A stretch of DNA of 64,000 bases from Streptococcus oralis (GCF_021497885.1 NZ_CP046523.1:1531501-1595500); one strand, 5' to 3'; counted from the stretch's first letter, positions 37,901 through 47,096 are shown. Numbers and translations are program-made. The notes: generated by a model not told the origin, from the letters alone.

Positions 37901-39670
37901 GGCAACCCGAAGTTTGGTTTTCTCCGTTACTTCTAGTTTGGTAGAATACAAATTCACATCTTGGTCCGTCTTACCAGCTACATCACCTGAGAATTTAAGA
38001 GAGTTTCCGCCATTGTAGGCATCTGTAAAGTCATATTCTGCACGGAGTTTTTCACCCGTTGAAGTCTGCCACCAGCGCCATGTTGGCAAGACACCTGAAA
38101 CAGAACGATAATTCCACTCAGAATCCTTAGAAACCTTACCGTCTACAAACCATTTTCTACCATGTCCTGTGTTAAAGGAAGTTGTGAAAGTGCGACCGAT
38201 AGCTGGAGTGCGATCCGCAACTAAATTGGCAATTCCATACCACTCTTTATCACCTGGTTTTTGAGCCGTTGGATCTCCTTGGTAACCTGTGAAGAAGATA
38301 TCTTCGTTCTTGTGGTAGTCTTCACCTGTTTTTCCTAGACTGGTAATCGTATCTGGCGCAAAGAGTCCAAGTGACAAGCGCAACTTGCCATTTTCATCTA
38401 AGAGAGCATCCCAGTTGACCTTGGTCTTATATGAACCACCTTGTTGCAATTCCAAGCCTGCAAAGACATCATACTGGCTACGTTCTAGCCATTTGGCCAT
38501 TTCTACAGAGTGGTCATTCTTTTCCTTGTTCCAGTTGAAGTTAGCAAAGAATTGATCTGCAGGGACCTTGTCACCTTCTTTTTGCATAAACTGGTAGTTA
38601 TAGTCTCCCAAGCCATCTTCGTGGTAACGACCATATTTGTAGGTCATGGCGTCATACCAAGCATACTTGATTGGGTGGTTGACTTTAGCCGCGTATTCTT
38701 TTGTATAGAGCATGAATTGGCGCATTTTTTCACCAAGAGGTGCTACCAATTCCCCCGTTGTTTCTTGGTTTATAAAGTAACCATCAAAGCCATAATACTT
38801 AGCGAGATCAACGAGTTTACGTGCAATCGGGAAGGTGCCATCCTCATCTTGCTTCAAGGCTTCTGCAAATTTCTCTTGGTCAGCAATGCTGTTTGACCAG
38901 TTGAAGAAGAGGGTTCCATAAACAGGCACACCATTACGGTGCCCTGCATCAATGACATCTGGAGTTGGGACTAGGCCTTCCCAGAAGACCATTGAATCCA
39001 AATATTGCCAGTAATCAAAGGCGTAGGCCTTGAATTCTTCTCCACCAACAGAAGCGTGGTCTTTAGCCTTTGAGTTGGTATTTGCTAGCGCCTGAACCTT
39101 GGCCCTTCTGCTTGCTTTTTCATTAACCAACTGACCTCTATGGCGCTTGGCGAGTTCAACTGAGGAACGGTTGATGGGATCATCCTCACGCGCACCAGAT
39201 TCCCATTTCAACAAATCTTCCCAAGTATCAAACTTGATTTCTTTTGGTCGGAGACTCTTCTCTTCATTTTTAGGAACGTCTGCTAGACTTGGTTTGTCGG
39301 CCTTATTGTCAACCACCTGAGGAGCGTCCTCAGGCTTGACTCCTTCTTTGTCAGTTGCCGGAGCTGGCTTTGCCTCTTCTTTTTCATTGACCAAATCAGC
39401 TATTGCTGGAGTGTTTTCTGAAGTTGGTTGCTCAGCTACTTTGTTTTCAGTTTCTTCTAATTGTTTTTCGATGACTGCAGTGTCTGGACTCGCTGTTTCA
39501 CTAATGCTTGTAGCTTGAGCGCTCGTATTTGCAACTGCCTCAGGGACAGAGATCTGTTTGGCAAGGGCTGGGCTCGCAAATAGAGCTGAACCAATCATCA
39601 AGGAACAAGCTCCGACTGACAGCTTTCGAATACTGTAACGGCAACGTTTTTCAAAAAATAGATCTTTCAT
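34973..39670 (-). CDS. endoD: EndoD-type endo-beta-N-acetylglucosaminidase, wall-anchored
   Basis: A 1565-residue surface enzyme cutting the chitobiose core of N-glycans. It has a YSIRK-type signal peptide (YSIRKLSVGACSLMIGS), a low-complexity spacer, and a GH85 domain from about residue 210 with the catalytic Asn/Glu pair N301/E303 in YFINQE. After it come beta-sandwich regions, a discoidin-like domain (about 790-945), two bacterial Ig-like domains with YKEGEKLDLRGG and YLVGDQLDLAEG, a helical stretch, two G5-like repeats (about 1365-1525) and an LPNTG anchor. Trimming exoglycosidases and the fucosidase in this window could act with it. A cre-like site lies in its leader. Confidence 0.93.
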   Translation of the reverse strand: MKDLFFEKRCRYSIRKLSVGACSLMIGSALFASPALAKQISVPEAVANTSAQATSISETASPDTAVIEKQLEETENKVAEQPTSENTPAIADLVNEKEEAKPAPATDKEGVKPEDAPQVVDNKADKPSLADVPKNEEKSLRPKEIKFDTWEDLLKWESGAREDDPINRSSVELAKRHRGQLVNEKASRRAKVQALANTNSKAKDHASVGGEEFKAYAFDYWQYLDSMVFWEGLVPTPDVIDAGHRNGVPVYGTLFFNWSNSIADQEKFAEALKQDEDGTFPIARKLVDLAKYYGFDGYFINQETTGELVAPLGEKMRQFMLYTKEYAAKVNHPIKYAWYDAMTYKYGRYHEDGLGDYNYQFMQKEGDKVPADQFFANFNWNKEKNDHSVEMAKWLERSQYDVFAGLELQQGGSYKTKVNWDALLDENGKLRLSLGLFAPDTITSLGKTGEDYHKNEDIFFTGYQGDPTAQKPGDKEWYGIANLVADRTPAIGRTFTTSFNTGHGRKWFVDGKVSKDSEWNYRSVSGVLPTWRWWQTSTGEKLRAEYDFTDAYNGGNSLKFSGDVAGKTDQDVNLYSTKLEVTEKTKLRVAHKGGKGSKVFMAFSTTPDYKFEDADAWKELTLSDNWTNEEIDLSSLAGKTIYAVKLFFEHKGAVKNYQFNLGQLTISDNDQAPQSPTGLSVVKQSLKNAQEAEAVVQFTGNQDADFYEVYEKDGDNWRLLTGSSASTIYLPKVSRSANATGTTQELKVVAVGKNGLRSEAATASFNWGMTVQDTTLPRPLAENIVPGATVIGSTFPNTEGGEGIEGMLNGTITSLSDKWSSGQLSGSVDIRLTQPRRVVRWVMDHAGAGGESVNDGLMNTKDFDLYYKDTDGEWKLAKEVRGNKAHVTDITLDKPITAQDWRLHVITSDNGTPWKAIRIYNWKMYETLDTESQNIPMAKVAARSLGNHQVQLGFSDVPAGATITVYDKANSQTPIATLKSETGGDLATAPLAFDKQPNLLYYRTQLPGKEISNTLAVAIPQDERKIAAVSLEKGPKKTVYKEGEKLDLRGGTLRVQYEGGQADELINLTHSGVTVSGYDAHQKGEQNLTLQYLGLPVSGDLKVQVTGQDERKPKEVAGLYITQKPKTDYLVGDQLDLAEGRFGVLYDDETEETHGFTDQGVEITGYDSQKTGRQTLTLHYKGHTAEFDVLVSPKVAVNDEYLKQEITAAQGRQSTVAYTFSNEEKQAALVEKLNAAKAVAENHDASQEEVNKALNELKQAGADLDGNQRYQTAREELEGLLESLREKDSQADLIAQAEALLSSQMPTPQAFAEMKEKLNKKLAPAEESHHVGSMDPNEVAPTVEALPELVVETETTAFERQERPNANLLKGQRQLVQKGEEGQIRRLVEVDVQGKRTLLSTEVLKEVLPEITEVGTKVLSSNQPAEGVKDLVLVTPKLEVEEVSVAFDRQERPNAALLKGKRQLVQAGVEGQVRRFVEVDAQGKRTLRSTEVLKEAIPEITEVGTKEELNSQTTDQASLAASIKVEKATNQLPNTGVETDASLVALGLLGVMSGYGLVALKKRED

Positions 39671-39693
39671 CTTATCCTCCTAATAAAATAAAA

Positions 39694-39791
39694 AGTAAGC
39701 GCTTTACTTTTTAGATAAACAGCAACTGTTCTTAGTGGACACCACCAGAACAGGATTATTTTCATTTTATCTTATATGAAAGCGATGTCAA
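39694..39791 (-). promoter_or_regulatory. endoD promoter and cre-like site
   Basis: Minus strand -35 TTGACA (39791-39786), 16-base spacer, -10 TAAAAT (39769-39764). Downstream in the leader, AGTAAAGCGCTTACT (39708-39694) resembles a CcpA cre site, with the core GCGC and flanking symmetrical arms. Repression by road-block is the likely mode. Confidence 0.72.
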
Positions 39792-39931
39792 TCTATTTGA
39801 CACAAAAACTATAACTAGGATAAGAAACAGTTAAATTTGGATATAATCCTATAAATCATCTATCTCAAAGGGAATCTATCTCTCATTTTAAAAGAAAGTT
39901 GCCTTTTCTTAGGAAAATTTCATCTAAACAC

Positions 39932-39960
39932 TTGTTAGATTTACTTTTATCCTTTAAAAT
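39932..39960 (+). promoter_or_regulatory. Promoter of the Na/Pi cotransporter gene
   Basis: TTGTTA (39932-39937), 17-base spacer, TAAAAT (39955-39960), about 43 bases before the ATG. Confidence 0.65.
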
Positions 39961-40003
39961 AGAATAGGAGAAATTCCGCGATTATTTTTCGGAGGAAAAA
40001 GAA

Positions 40004-41635
40004 ATGTCCATTAATTGGCAGGAAATTTTATTTCACTTTTTAGGAGGTCTGGGACTATTTTTATATAGTATCAAGACCATGGGAGACGGTTTGCAACAAG
40101 CTGCTGGAGATCGCCTTCGTTTTTACATCGACAAGTACACCAGCAATCCCTTTTTAGGTGTTCTAGTCGGGATTGTCGTGACTGCCCTGATTCAGTCAAG
40201 TACAGGGGTTACAGTTATCACGGTTGGACTGGTCAGCGCTAGCCTTCTAACTCTTAGACAGGCTATCGGAATTATCATGGGAGCCAACATCGGAACCACC
40301 GTCACTTCCTTTATCATCGGTTTCAAGCTTGGCGAGTATGCTTTACCCTTGATTTTCCTTGGAACCATGTTCCTCTTCTTTACAAAAAACAGAACAGCAA
40401 ACAATATCGGGCGCATCCTGTTTGGTGTAGGCGGAATCTTCTACGCCCTCAACCTCATCAGTGCCGGTATGAGTCCGCTTAAAGATTTACCACAATTCAA
40501 GGAATATATGGTAACCTTGGGACAAAATCCTATTTTAGGAGTAGTCGCCGGTGCAGTGATTACCGTCCTCATCCAAGCTTCTTCTGCGACAATCGGGATT
40601 TTGCAAGGTCTCTATGCAGGTGGATTCCTTGACCTTAAAGGTTCTCTACCAGTTCTCTTCGGGGATAATATCGGGACAACCCTAACAGTTATCATCGCGG
40701 CAGCTGGAGCCAATGTCTCTGCGAAACGCGTTGCTGCAACCCACGTCACCTTTAACGTATTAGGAACTATTCTTTGCTTGATTTTATTAGGCCCCTTCAC
40801 TGCTATGATTGAGTACTTCCAAGCACTCCTTCACCTCTCACCTGAGATGACCATCGCCTTCTCGCACGGTGCCTTTAACGTAAGTAACACCATTGTACAA
40901 TTTCCCTTCATCGGAGCCTTGGCCTACTTCGTAACCAAGCTCATCCCTGGTGAAGACGAGGTTGTCAAGTACGAGCCCCTTTATCTCGACGAACAACTTA
41001 TCCAACAATCTCCTTCTATCGCTCTAGGAAATGCCAAAAAAGAACTTTTGCACTTGGGGAACTATGCAGCAAAAGCTTTTGACCTTTCTTATAACTATAT
41101 CATCGGTTTGGATGAAAAGGTAGCTGAAAAAGGGCACAAGACAGAGGAAGCCATCAACACCATTGATGAAAAACTCACTCGTTACCTCATCAGACTTTCA
41201 AGCGAATCCTTGAGCCAAAAGGAAAGCGAAGTGTTGACTAACATTCTGGATTCATCTCGTGATTTGGAACGGATTGGGGATCATGCAGAAGCCCTAATCA
41301 ATCTGACCGACTACCTTCAACGTAAAAATGTCGAATTCTCTGAGGCTGCTTTGCAGGAATTGGCTGATATTTATCAAAAAACTACTGGCTTTATCAAGGA
41401 TGCCCTTGATAGCGTGGAAAACAATGATATTGAAAAAGCTCAGAGTCTGATTGAACGCCATAAAGAAATCAACAATATGGAACGCATTCTCAGAAAAACC
41501 CACATCAAACGCCTTAACAAGGGTGAGTGCTCAACACAAGCTGGGGTCAACTTTATCGACATCATTTCTCACTACACTCGTGTATCTGACCACGCTATGA
41601 ACCTAGCTGAAAAGGTCATCGCTGAACAAATCTAA
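40004..41635 (+). CDS. nptA: Na+/phosphate cotransporter with PhoU-like tail
   Basis: A 543-residue inner-membrane protein. Two inverted Na/Pi-cotransporter repeats carry the QSST motif in TALIQSSTGVTVITVG and the related VLIQASSATIGIL. A PhoU-like helical domain (about 350-540) follows, containing RDLERIGDHAEALI and YTRVSDHAMNLAE. It imports phosphate using the sodium gradient. A GGAGG ribosome-binding site precedes the ATG. The order endoD-Na/Pi is the same as in pneumococcus (from memory). Confidence 0.93.
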   Translation: MSINWQEILFHFLGGLGLFLYSIKTMGDGLQQAAGDRLRFYIDKYTSNPFLGVLVGIVVTALIQSSTGVTVITVGLVSASLLTLRQAIGIIMGANIGTTVTSFIIGFKLGEYALPLIFLGTMFLFFTKNRTANNIGRILFGVGGIFYALNLISAGMSPLKDLPQFKEYMVTLGQNPILGVVAGAVITVLIQASSATIGILQGLYAGGFLDLKGSLPVLFGDNIGTTLTVIIAAAGANVSAKRVAATHVTFNVLGTILCLILLGPFTAMIEYFQALLHLSPEMTIAFSHGAFNVSNTIVQFPFIGALAYFVTKLIPGEDEVVKYEPLYLDEQLIQQSPSIALGNAKKELLHLGNYAAKAFDLSYNYIIGLDEKVAEKGHKTEEAINTIDEKLTRYLIRLSSESLSQKESEVLTNILDSSRDLERIGDHAEALINLTDYLQRKNVEFSEAALQELADIYQKTTGFIKDALDSVENNDIEKAQSLIERHKEINNMERILRKTHIKRLNKGECSTQAGVNFIDIISHYTRVSDHAMNLAEKVIAEQI

Positions 41636-41640
41636 GTACC

Positions 41641-41670
41641 AAAAAGCTATCCTGAATAGGATGGCTTTTT
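41641..41670. terminator. Terminator after the Na/Pi gene
   Basis: AAAAAGCTATCCT pairs with AGGATGGCTTTTT (one G-U) around GAAT, four bases past the stop; runs of A and T make it usable in both directions. Confidence 0.9.
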
Positions 41671-41727
41671 CTCTTAATCAAGAATGTCTTTTCTGACATA
41701 TAAAAAATACTTTGATTCACAGTGGAA

Positions 41728-42024
41728 TCAAAGCATTTTAAAGAGTTCACCAAACATAATAGCAGAAATTGCAGTGCCCCTGTACTTGGCCTCTTCTCTT
41801 TTGATAAAGCGCGCCAAGTTGATCAATTCAGGTTCTGGGTGTTTGGGATTGATGAGCAATTCGCGATTGACAAGTCCTGAGAGTCGGACTGCTAGTAATT
41901 GCTCATTTGTAGTGGGTAGTTTTTTAGCAGTCTCTAGGAGAGCAGCAACTAAATCTTCACTCAAGCCCTGACGAGCATGGTTATAGAGATCTCTTATAAG
42001 GCTTTCTAGGTTTGGTTCTGCCAT
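41728..42024 (-). CDS. Enterocin-A-type bacteriocin immunity protein
   Basis: A 98-residue, four-helix soluble protein. MAEPNLESLIRDLYNHARQG and LLETAKKLPTTNEQLLAVRLSGLVNREL fit the EntA immunity family, which protects producers from pediocin-like bacteriocins. No bacteriocin gene is next to it, so it may be an orphan giving defence against competitors. Start ATG at 42024 preferred; a GTG nine bases upstream overlaps the ribosome-binding region. Short gap to pepA upstream suggests shared transcription. Confidence 0.8.
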   Translation of the reverse strand: MAEPNLESLIRDLYNHARQGLSEDLVAALLETAKKLPTTNEQLLAVRLSGLVNRELLINPKHPEPELINLARFIKREEAKYRGTAISAIMFGELFKML

Positions 42025-42045
42025 CCTGACCACCTTCCCTTATGT

Positions 42046-43110
42046 TTAATAATTTTTAATCAAATCAACCGTTGAACGGTCCAATTTTTTCACCAAGGCT
42101 TGCAAGAAAGCTTGGGCTTCTAGGAAGTCATCCATCGCGTAGAGAGTTTGGTGAGAATGGATATAACGGGCACAGACACCGATAGTTGTAGATGGGACAC
42201 CACCATTTTTCAGATGAGCTGCTCCAGCGTCTGTTCCACCTTTTCCACAGTAGTATTGGTACTTGATGCCAGCTTCTTCAGCCGTTGTCAAAAGGAAATC
42301 CTTCATACCTGGGAGAAGCAAGTGACCTGGATCATAGAAACGAATCAAGGTTCCATCCCCAATCTTGCCTTGGCCACCATAAACATCACCAGCAGGTGAA
42401 CAGTCAACGGCTAGGAAAACTTCTGGATCAAACTTAGTTGTAGAAGTATGAGCCCCACGGAGACCAACTTCTTCTTGGACATTAGAACCAAGATAGAGTT
42501 CATTTCCCAGTTTTTGACCTGATAAAGCTTCAGCTAGCTCGCTTACCATGAGGACACCATAGCGGTTGTCCCAAGCTTTTGAGATGATATTTTTTTCATT
42601 GGCTGTCAAGATCGCTGAGCTATCTGGTACGACGGTATCACCAGGACGGATTCCAAAACTTTCTGCCTCGGCCTTATCCGAAAAGCCACCATCAAAAATG
42701 ATATCTGCAATAGCTGGCATGCTTGGTCCACCTGTTCCACGTGTCAAATGTGGAGGGACAGAACCCGAAATCACAGGAATTTCACGACCATCACGAGTAA
42801 AGAGTTTAAAGCGTTGGCTGCTGACCACCATAGGGTTCCAGCCACCGATTTCAACGACACGGAAGGTACCATCTGGCTTAATCTCACTAACCATAAAACC
42901 AACTTCGTCCATATGAGAAGCGACCAAGATGCGTGGTGCATCCGCAGCTTCTGAATGTTTAATTCCAAAAATACCGCCCAGACCATCTGTCACCACTTCA
43001 TCTACGTGCGGTGTCAACTTTTCACGAAGATAAGTCCGGACAGGTGCCTCATGACCTGAGATCGCAGGGATTTCTGTTACTTCTTTTATTTTTGAAAATA
43101 ATGTTGTCAT
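42046..43110 (-). CDS. pepA: Glutamyl aminopeptidase, M42 family
   Basis: A 354-residue dinuclear-metal exopeptidase removing N-terminal acidic residues. Metal and catalytic motifs are visible: ASHMDEVGF (His ligand and Asp), the two-Glu segment VQEEVGLRG, VDCSPAGD, and GKGGTDAGAAH. Cytoplasmic; no signal peptide. Length is normal for PepA/FrvX relatives. The piu operon runs divergently upstream. Confidence 0.95.
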   Translation of the reverse strand: MTTLFSKIKEVTEIPAISGHEAPVRTYLREKLTPHVDEVVTDGLGGIFGIKHSEAADAPRILVASHMDEVGFMVSEIKPDGTFRVVEIGGWNPMVVSSQRFKLFTRDGREIPVISGSVPPHLTRGTGGPSMPAIADIIFDGGFSDKAEAESFGIRPGDTVVPDSSAILTANEKNIISKAWDNRYGVLMVSELAEALSGQKLGNELYLGSNVQEEVGLRGAHTSTTKFDPEVFLAVDCSPAGDVYGGQGKIGDGTLIRFYDPGHLLLPGMKDFLLTTAEEAGIKYQYYCGKGGTDAGAAHLKNGGVPSTTIGVCARYIHSHQTLYAMDDFLEAQAFLQALVKKLDRSTVDLIKNY

Positions 43111-43268
43111 ATCAGTTCCTTCTTTCTGTCCTCCATTTTACCACTTTTTATAGAAGAAGGATAGTGGGAAGGTAGATTGGTTTTTACTCAGTTTTCCAAT
43201 AAAAGAGAGGGGCAGATATTATTTCAAGAATTTTTCTTTCTTTTTACATTAAATTGTCAGAATATTTA

Positions 43269-43297
43269 TTGACAGATTAAAGAAATCGTGTTACATT
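43269..43297 (+). promoter_or_regulatory. Promoter of the piu operon
   Basis: TTGACA (43269-43274), 17-base spacer, TACATT (43292-43297), about 50 bases before piuB. AT-rich sequence around it could hold a metal-regulator site, but no clear Fur-type box is seen. Confidence 0.72.
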
Positions 43298-43347
43298 TAT
43301 ATCCGCAGGTATCTAACGATACCAAATCTATTTGAAAGGACGGGGGT

Positions 43348-44307
43348 ATGAAACTCTCTCATTTTTTAACTGGCTTACTTCTACTCCTGGTCTTTCTCTC
43401 CATCAGCATTGGAACCAGTGATTTTTCTTGGGAGAAATTTTTTGCTTTCGACCAGCAGACCTGGCTTCTCTTTCAAGAGTCGCGTCTTCCAAGGACCATC
43501 AGTATTCTCCTTGCAGCCTCTAGTATGAGCATAGCAGGGCTCCTCATGCAGACCATTACTCAAAATCAATTTGCTGCACCGAGTACAGTTGGAACCACTG
43601 AAGCCGCCAAACTGGGAATGGTGCTGAGCCTCTTTGTCTTTCCGTCTGCGACTCTGACCCAAAAGATGCTCTTTGCTTTTGTTTCATCCATCGTATTTAC
43701 CCTCTTCTTTCTGGCCTTTATGACTATTTTTTCTGTAAAGGAAAGGTGGATGTTGCCTCTGATTGGAATTATCTATAGCGGGATTATTGGTTCCGTGACA
43801 GAAGTTATCGCTTATCGTTTCAATCTGGTTCAGAGTATGACCGCTTGGACTCAGGGCTCCTTCTCCATGATTCAGACAAATCAGTATGAGTGGCTCTTCT
43901 TAGCTCTACTGATCCTGATTGCCGTTTGGAAATTGTCCCAAACCTTCACCATCATGAATCTAGGAAAAGAAGCTAGCGAGAGTTTGGGCATTTCTTACTC
44001 CCTACTTGAAAAACTGGCCCTCTTTCTAGTGGCACTAACGACAAGTGTCACCATGATTACCGTGGGTGCCTTGCCATTTCTCGGGGTCATCGTTCCCAAT
44101 CTTGTCCGCAAGCGCTATGGAGATAATCTGAGCCAAACCAAACTCATGGTCGCTCTGGTCGGAGCCAATCTGGTTCTGGTCTGCGACATCCTCTCTCGAG
44201 TCTTGATTCGGCCCTATGAGCTGTCTGTCAGTCTCCTGCTAGGAATCATCGGTAGCCTCGTCTTTATCCTACTTCTCTGGAGAGGGGAGCGAAAAGATGC
44301 AGTCTAA
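43348..44307 (+). CDS. piuB: Iron-siderophore ABC permease, first subunit
   Basis: A 319-residue FecCD-type permease with about nine to ten hydrophobic helices. LPRTISILLAASSMSIAGLLMQTITQN is the family N-terminal signature and GALPFLGVIVPNLVRK the cytoplasmic coupling segment. It forms the channel with the second permease, whose gene overlaps by 11 bases. Order permease-permease-ATPase-binding protein fits piuBCDA, and the neighbours (pepA on one side; yidD, rluB, scpAB on the other) are those of pneumococcal piu. Confidence 0.87.
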   Translation: MKLSHFLTGLLLLLVFLSISIGTSDFSWEKFFAFDQQTWLLFQESRLPRTISILLAASSMSIAGLLMQTITQNQFAAPSTVGTTEAAKLGMVLSLFVFPSATLTQKMLFAFVSSIVFTLFFLAFMTIFSVKERWMLPLIGIIYSGIIGSVTEVIAYRFNLVQSMTAWTQGSFSMIQTNQYEWLFLALLILIAVWKLSQTFTIMNLGKEASESLGISYSLLEKLALFLVALTTSVTMITVGALPFLGVIVPNLVRKRYGDNLSQTKLMVALVGANLVLVCDILSRVLIRPYELSVSLLLGIIGSLVFILLLWRGERKDAV

Positions 44308-45253
44308 AAGCAAACATGTGAAACTCTTCTGCCTTCTCATTATTCTGGCCATTGGAGCTTGTCTCCTCTACTTTTGGCCTATCACTAACCTGTCTGCCTT
44401 TGCCTGGAAGCTGCGTTCCCAAAAAATCATCGTTTATCTCTTGGTAGCCATCGCGACAGGGATTTCGACCATCAGTTTTCAAACCCTGACGGAAAATCGC
44501 TTTCTGACGCCAAGTATTTTGGGAATCGAATCCTTCTATGTCTTGCTACAGACCCTGCTGCTGATATTTGAAAGCAAATTTCTACAGCTTGGAAAGTCTC
44601 CTATCTTAGAATTTCTAGTCTTGCTTCTTGTTCAATCCCTCTTCTTTCTCGCCTTACAAGGCTACTTGAAGAGACTGATGAAGCAAGATCTGGTCTTCAT
44701 CCTGCTGATCTGTCTAGCACTCGGAAGTCTCTTTCGAAATATCAGTACCTTCCTTCAGGTCCTAATGGATCCAAATGAATACGATAAACTGCAGAACAGT
44801 CTCTTTGCTTCCTTTCAACATCTCAACACTTCCATCCTAGCCATCGGTTCTCTGATCATCCTCGCCTTAACAATCTTTTTCTTCCGAAAAGTAGTCATTC
44901 TGGATGTCTTGCACCTGCAAAGAGAAACAGCTCAGATATTGGGACTCGATATTGAAAAAGAACAGAGAGAACTCCTCTGGGGTATCGTGCTTTTGACCTC
45001 AACAGCCACTGCCTTGGTAGGGCCTATGGCCTTCTTCGGCTTTATGCTAGCCAATCTCACTTACCTGATTGTCAAAGATTATCGGCACAAATTGCTCTTT
45101 ATCGTAGCCATTCTGATTGGATTTATTAGTTTGACCTTGGGGCAAGCCCTCATCGAACGAGTCTTTGCTCTGGAAATTCGCATCAGCATGATCATCGAGA
45201 GTGTGGGTGGTTTCTTATTCTTTATCTTACTATATAGGAGGGCGCGTCGGTGA
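44297..45253 (+). CDS. piuC: Iron-siderophore ABC permease, second subunit
   Basis: A 318-residue FecCD-type permease. LVAIATGISTISFQTLTENRFLTPSILGIES matches the family's N-terminal block and GPMAFFGFMLANLTYLIVKDYRHK its coupling segment. The protein has about nine hydrophobic helices. It starts inside the end of piuB and overlaps the ATPase gene by four bases, so all are translationally coupled. Confidence 0.87.
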   Translation: MQSKSKHVKLFCLLIILAIGACLLYFWPITNLSAFAWKLRSQKIIVYLLVAIATGISTISFQTLTENRFLTPSILGIESFYVLLQTLLLIFESKFLQLGKSPILEFLVLLLVQSLFFLALQGYLKRLMKQDLVFILLICLALGSLFRNISTFLQVLMDPNEYDKLQNSLFASFQHLNTSILAIGSLIILALTIFFFRKVVILDVLHLQRETAQILGLDIEKEQRELLWGIVLLTSTATALVGPMAFFGFMLANLTYLIVKDYRHKLLFIVAILIGFISLTLGQALIERVFALEIRISMIIESVGGFLFFILLYRRARR

Positions 45254-46002
45254 AACTGGAAAACATTGACAAATCCATTCAAAAACAGGATATTTTGCAA
45301 GACATTTCCCTTGAAGTCAGTCCTCAGAAACTGACAGCCTTCATTGGTCCAAATGGTGCTGGAAAATCAACCCTTCTCTCCATCATGAGCAGACTGACCA
45401 AGAAAGATCAGGGAATCCTCAGTATCAAAGGCCGTGAAATCGAGAGTTGGAATTCGCAAGAACTAGCCAAAGAGCTCACCATCCTAAAGCAGAAAATCAA
45501 TTACCAAGCCAAATTGACCGTTGAAGAACTGGTCAGTTTTGGACGTTTTCCCTACAGCCGTGGCCGACTGAAGGCAGAAGACTGGGAAAAAATCCGAGAA
45601 ACTCTAGACTATCTGGAACTGACAAACTTAAAAGACCGCTACATCGATAGTCTGTCTGGCGGACAGCTCCAACGTGTCTTTATCGCTATGGTACTGGCTC
45701 AGGATACGGACTTTATCTTGCTAGACGAACCACTCAACAACCTCGATATCAAGCAAAGCGTCAGCATGATGCAGATTCTTCGGCGACTGGTGGAAGAACT
45801 AGGCAAGACCATTATCATCGTCCTCCACGATATCAACATGGCTAGCCAGTATGCGGATGAAATTGTTGCCTTCAAGGACGGTCAAGTCTTTTGCAAGGGA
45901 ACGACTGCTCAAATCATGCAGGCTGACCTGCTCAGTCAACTCTATGAGATTCCCATCACGCTGGCGGATATCAATGGCAAAAAGATCTGTATCTATAGCT
46001 AG
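45250..46002 (+). CDS. piuD: Iron-siderophore ABC transporter ATPase
   Basis: A 250-residue FepC-type ATPase: Walker A GPNGAGKST, Q-loop ILKQKINYQAKLTVEELVSFGRFPYSRGR (characteristic of the siderophore class), signature LSGGQLQR, Walker B ILLDEPLNNLD, and switch His in VLHDINMA. GTG start overlapping the piuC stop by four bases. Powers import with PiuB and PiuC. Confidence 0.92.
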   Translation: MKLENIDKSIQKQDILQDISLEVSPQKLTAFIGPNGAGKSTLLSIMSRLTKKDQGILSIKGREIESWNSQELAKELTILKQKINYQAKLTVEELVSFGRFPYSRGRLKAEDWEKIRETLDYLELTNLKDRYIDSLSGGQLQRVFIAMVLAQDTDFILLDEPLNNLDIKQSVSMMQILRRLVEELGKTIIIVLHDINMASQYADEIVAFKDGQVFCKGTTAQIMQADLLSQLYEIPITLADINGKKICIYS

Positions 46003-46097
46003 TAACTCAGAAAATCATGTTAGAGAATTCTCTGTCTCTTAGTCAATAAGCCCCAGAGACTCCCTAGATCGTTATCACATTTTAAAAAGGAGAAATC

Positions 46098-47063
46098 ATG
46101 AAAACATCCCTTAAACTTTATCTCACTGCCCTAGCAGCCAGCTTCTTGCTCTTACTTGGTGCATGTAGTACAACTAAAACTACGAAGCAAACAGAGACAA
46201 GTAGCTCTGCTCCAACAGAGATAACTATTAAAAGTTCACTAGACGAGGTCAAACTTTCAAAGGTTCCTGAAAAGATTGTGACCTTTGATCTCGGTGCTGC
46301 GGATACTATTCGCGCTTTAGGTTTTGAAAAGAACATCGTCGGAATGCCTACAAAAACTGTTCCGACTTACCTAAAAGATCTTGCAGGAAATGTCAACAAT
46401 GTGGGTTCCATGGTTGAACCAGACCTAGAAGCCATTGCTGCTCTTGAACCAGACCTAATTATCGCTTCACCACGTACTCAAAAATTCGTAGACAAGTTCA
46501 AAGAAATTGCTCCAACCGTGCTCTTCCAAGCAAGTAAGGACGACTACTGGACTTCTACTAAGGCCAATATCGAATCCCTAGCAAGTGCCTTCGGTGAAAC
46601 TGGTACACAGAAAGCCAAAGAAGAATTAGCTAATCTAGATAAGAGTATCCAAGAAGTCGCAACTAAGAATGAAAGTTCTGACAAAAAAGCCCTTGCCATC
46701 CTCCTCAATGAAGGAAAAATGGCTGCCTTTGGTGCCCAATCTCGTTTCTCTTTCTTGTACCAAACCTTGAAATTCAAGCCAACAGACACCAAATTTGAAG
46801 ACTCTCGCCACGGACAGGAAGTCAGCTTTGAAAGTGTCAAAGAAATCAACCCTGACATCCTCTTTGTCATCAACCGTACCCTTGCCATCGGTGGGGACAA
46901 CTCAAGTAACGATGGCGTCCTAGAAAATGCCCTCATCGCTGAAACTCCTGCCGCTAAAAATGGTAAAATTATCCAACTAACACCAGACCTCTGGTATCTA
47001 AGTGGTAGCGGGCTTGAATCAACTAAACTCATGATTGAAGACGCACAAAAAGCTTTGAAATAA
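46098..47063 (+). CDS. piuA: Siderophore-binding lipoprotein PiuA
   Basis: A 321-residue lipoprotein with a signal peptide and lipobox LLLLGAC, modified at Cys23, then a Ser/Thr-rich tether. The FepB/periplasmic-binding fold is shown by KIVTFDLGAADTIRALGF, EPDLEAIAALEPDLIIA and NPDILFVINRT. It captures ferric catecholate-type siderophores outside the cell in relatives. AAAAGGAG precedes the ATG; a 95-base gap after piuD gives room for processing. Confidence 0.9.
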   Translation: MKTSLKLYLTALAASFLLLLGACSTTKTTKQTETSSSAPTEITIKSSLDEVKLSKVPEKIVTFDLGAADTIRALGFEKNIVGMPTKTVPTYLKDLAGNVNNVGSMVEPDLEAIAALEPDLIIASPRTQKFVDKFKEIAPTVLFQASKDDYWTSTKANIESLASAFGETGTQKAKEELANLDKSIQEVATKNESSDKKALAILLNEGKMAAFGAQSRFSFLYQTLKFKPTDTKFEDSRHGQEVSFESVKEINPDILFVINRTLAIGGDNSSNDGVLENALIAETPAAKNGKIIQLTPDLWYLSGSGLESTKLMIEDAQKALK

Positions 47064-47070
47064 ACAAGAA

Positions 47071-47096
47071 AACCCAACATCAAATGATGTTGGGTT
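47071..47096. terminator. Two-way terminator between piuA and yidD
   Basis: AACCCAACATC pairs perfectly with GATGTTGGGTT around AAAT, followed by ATTTTTTTT on the plus strand. Confidence 0.93.
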
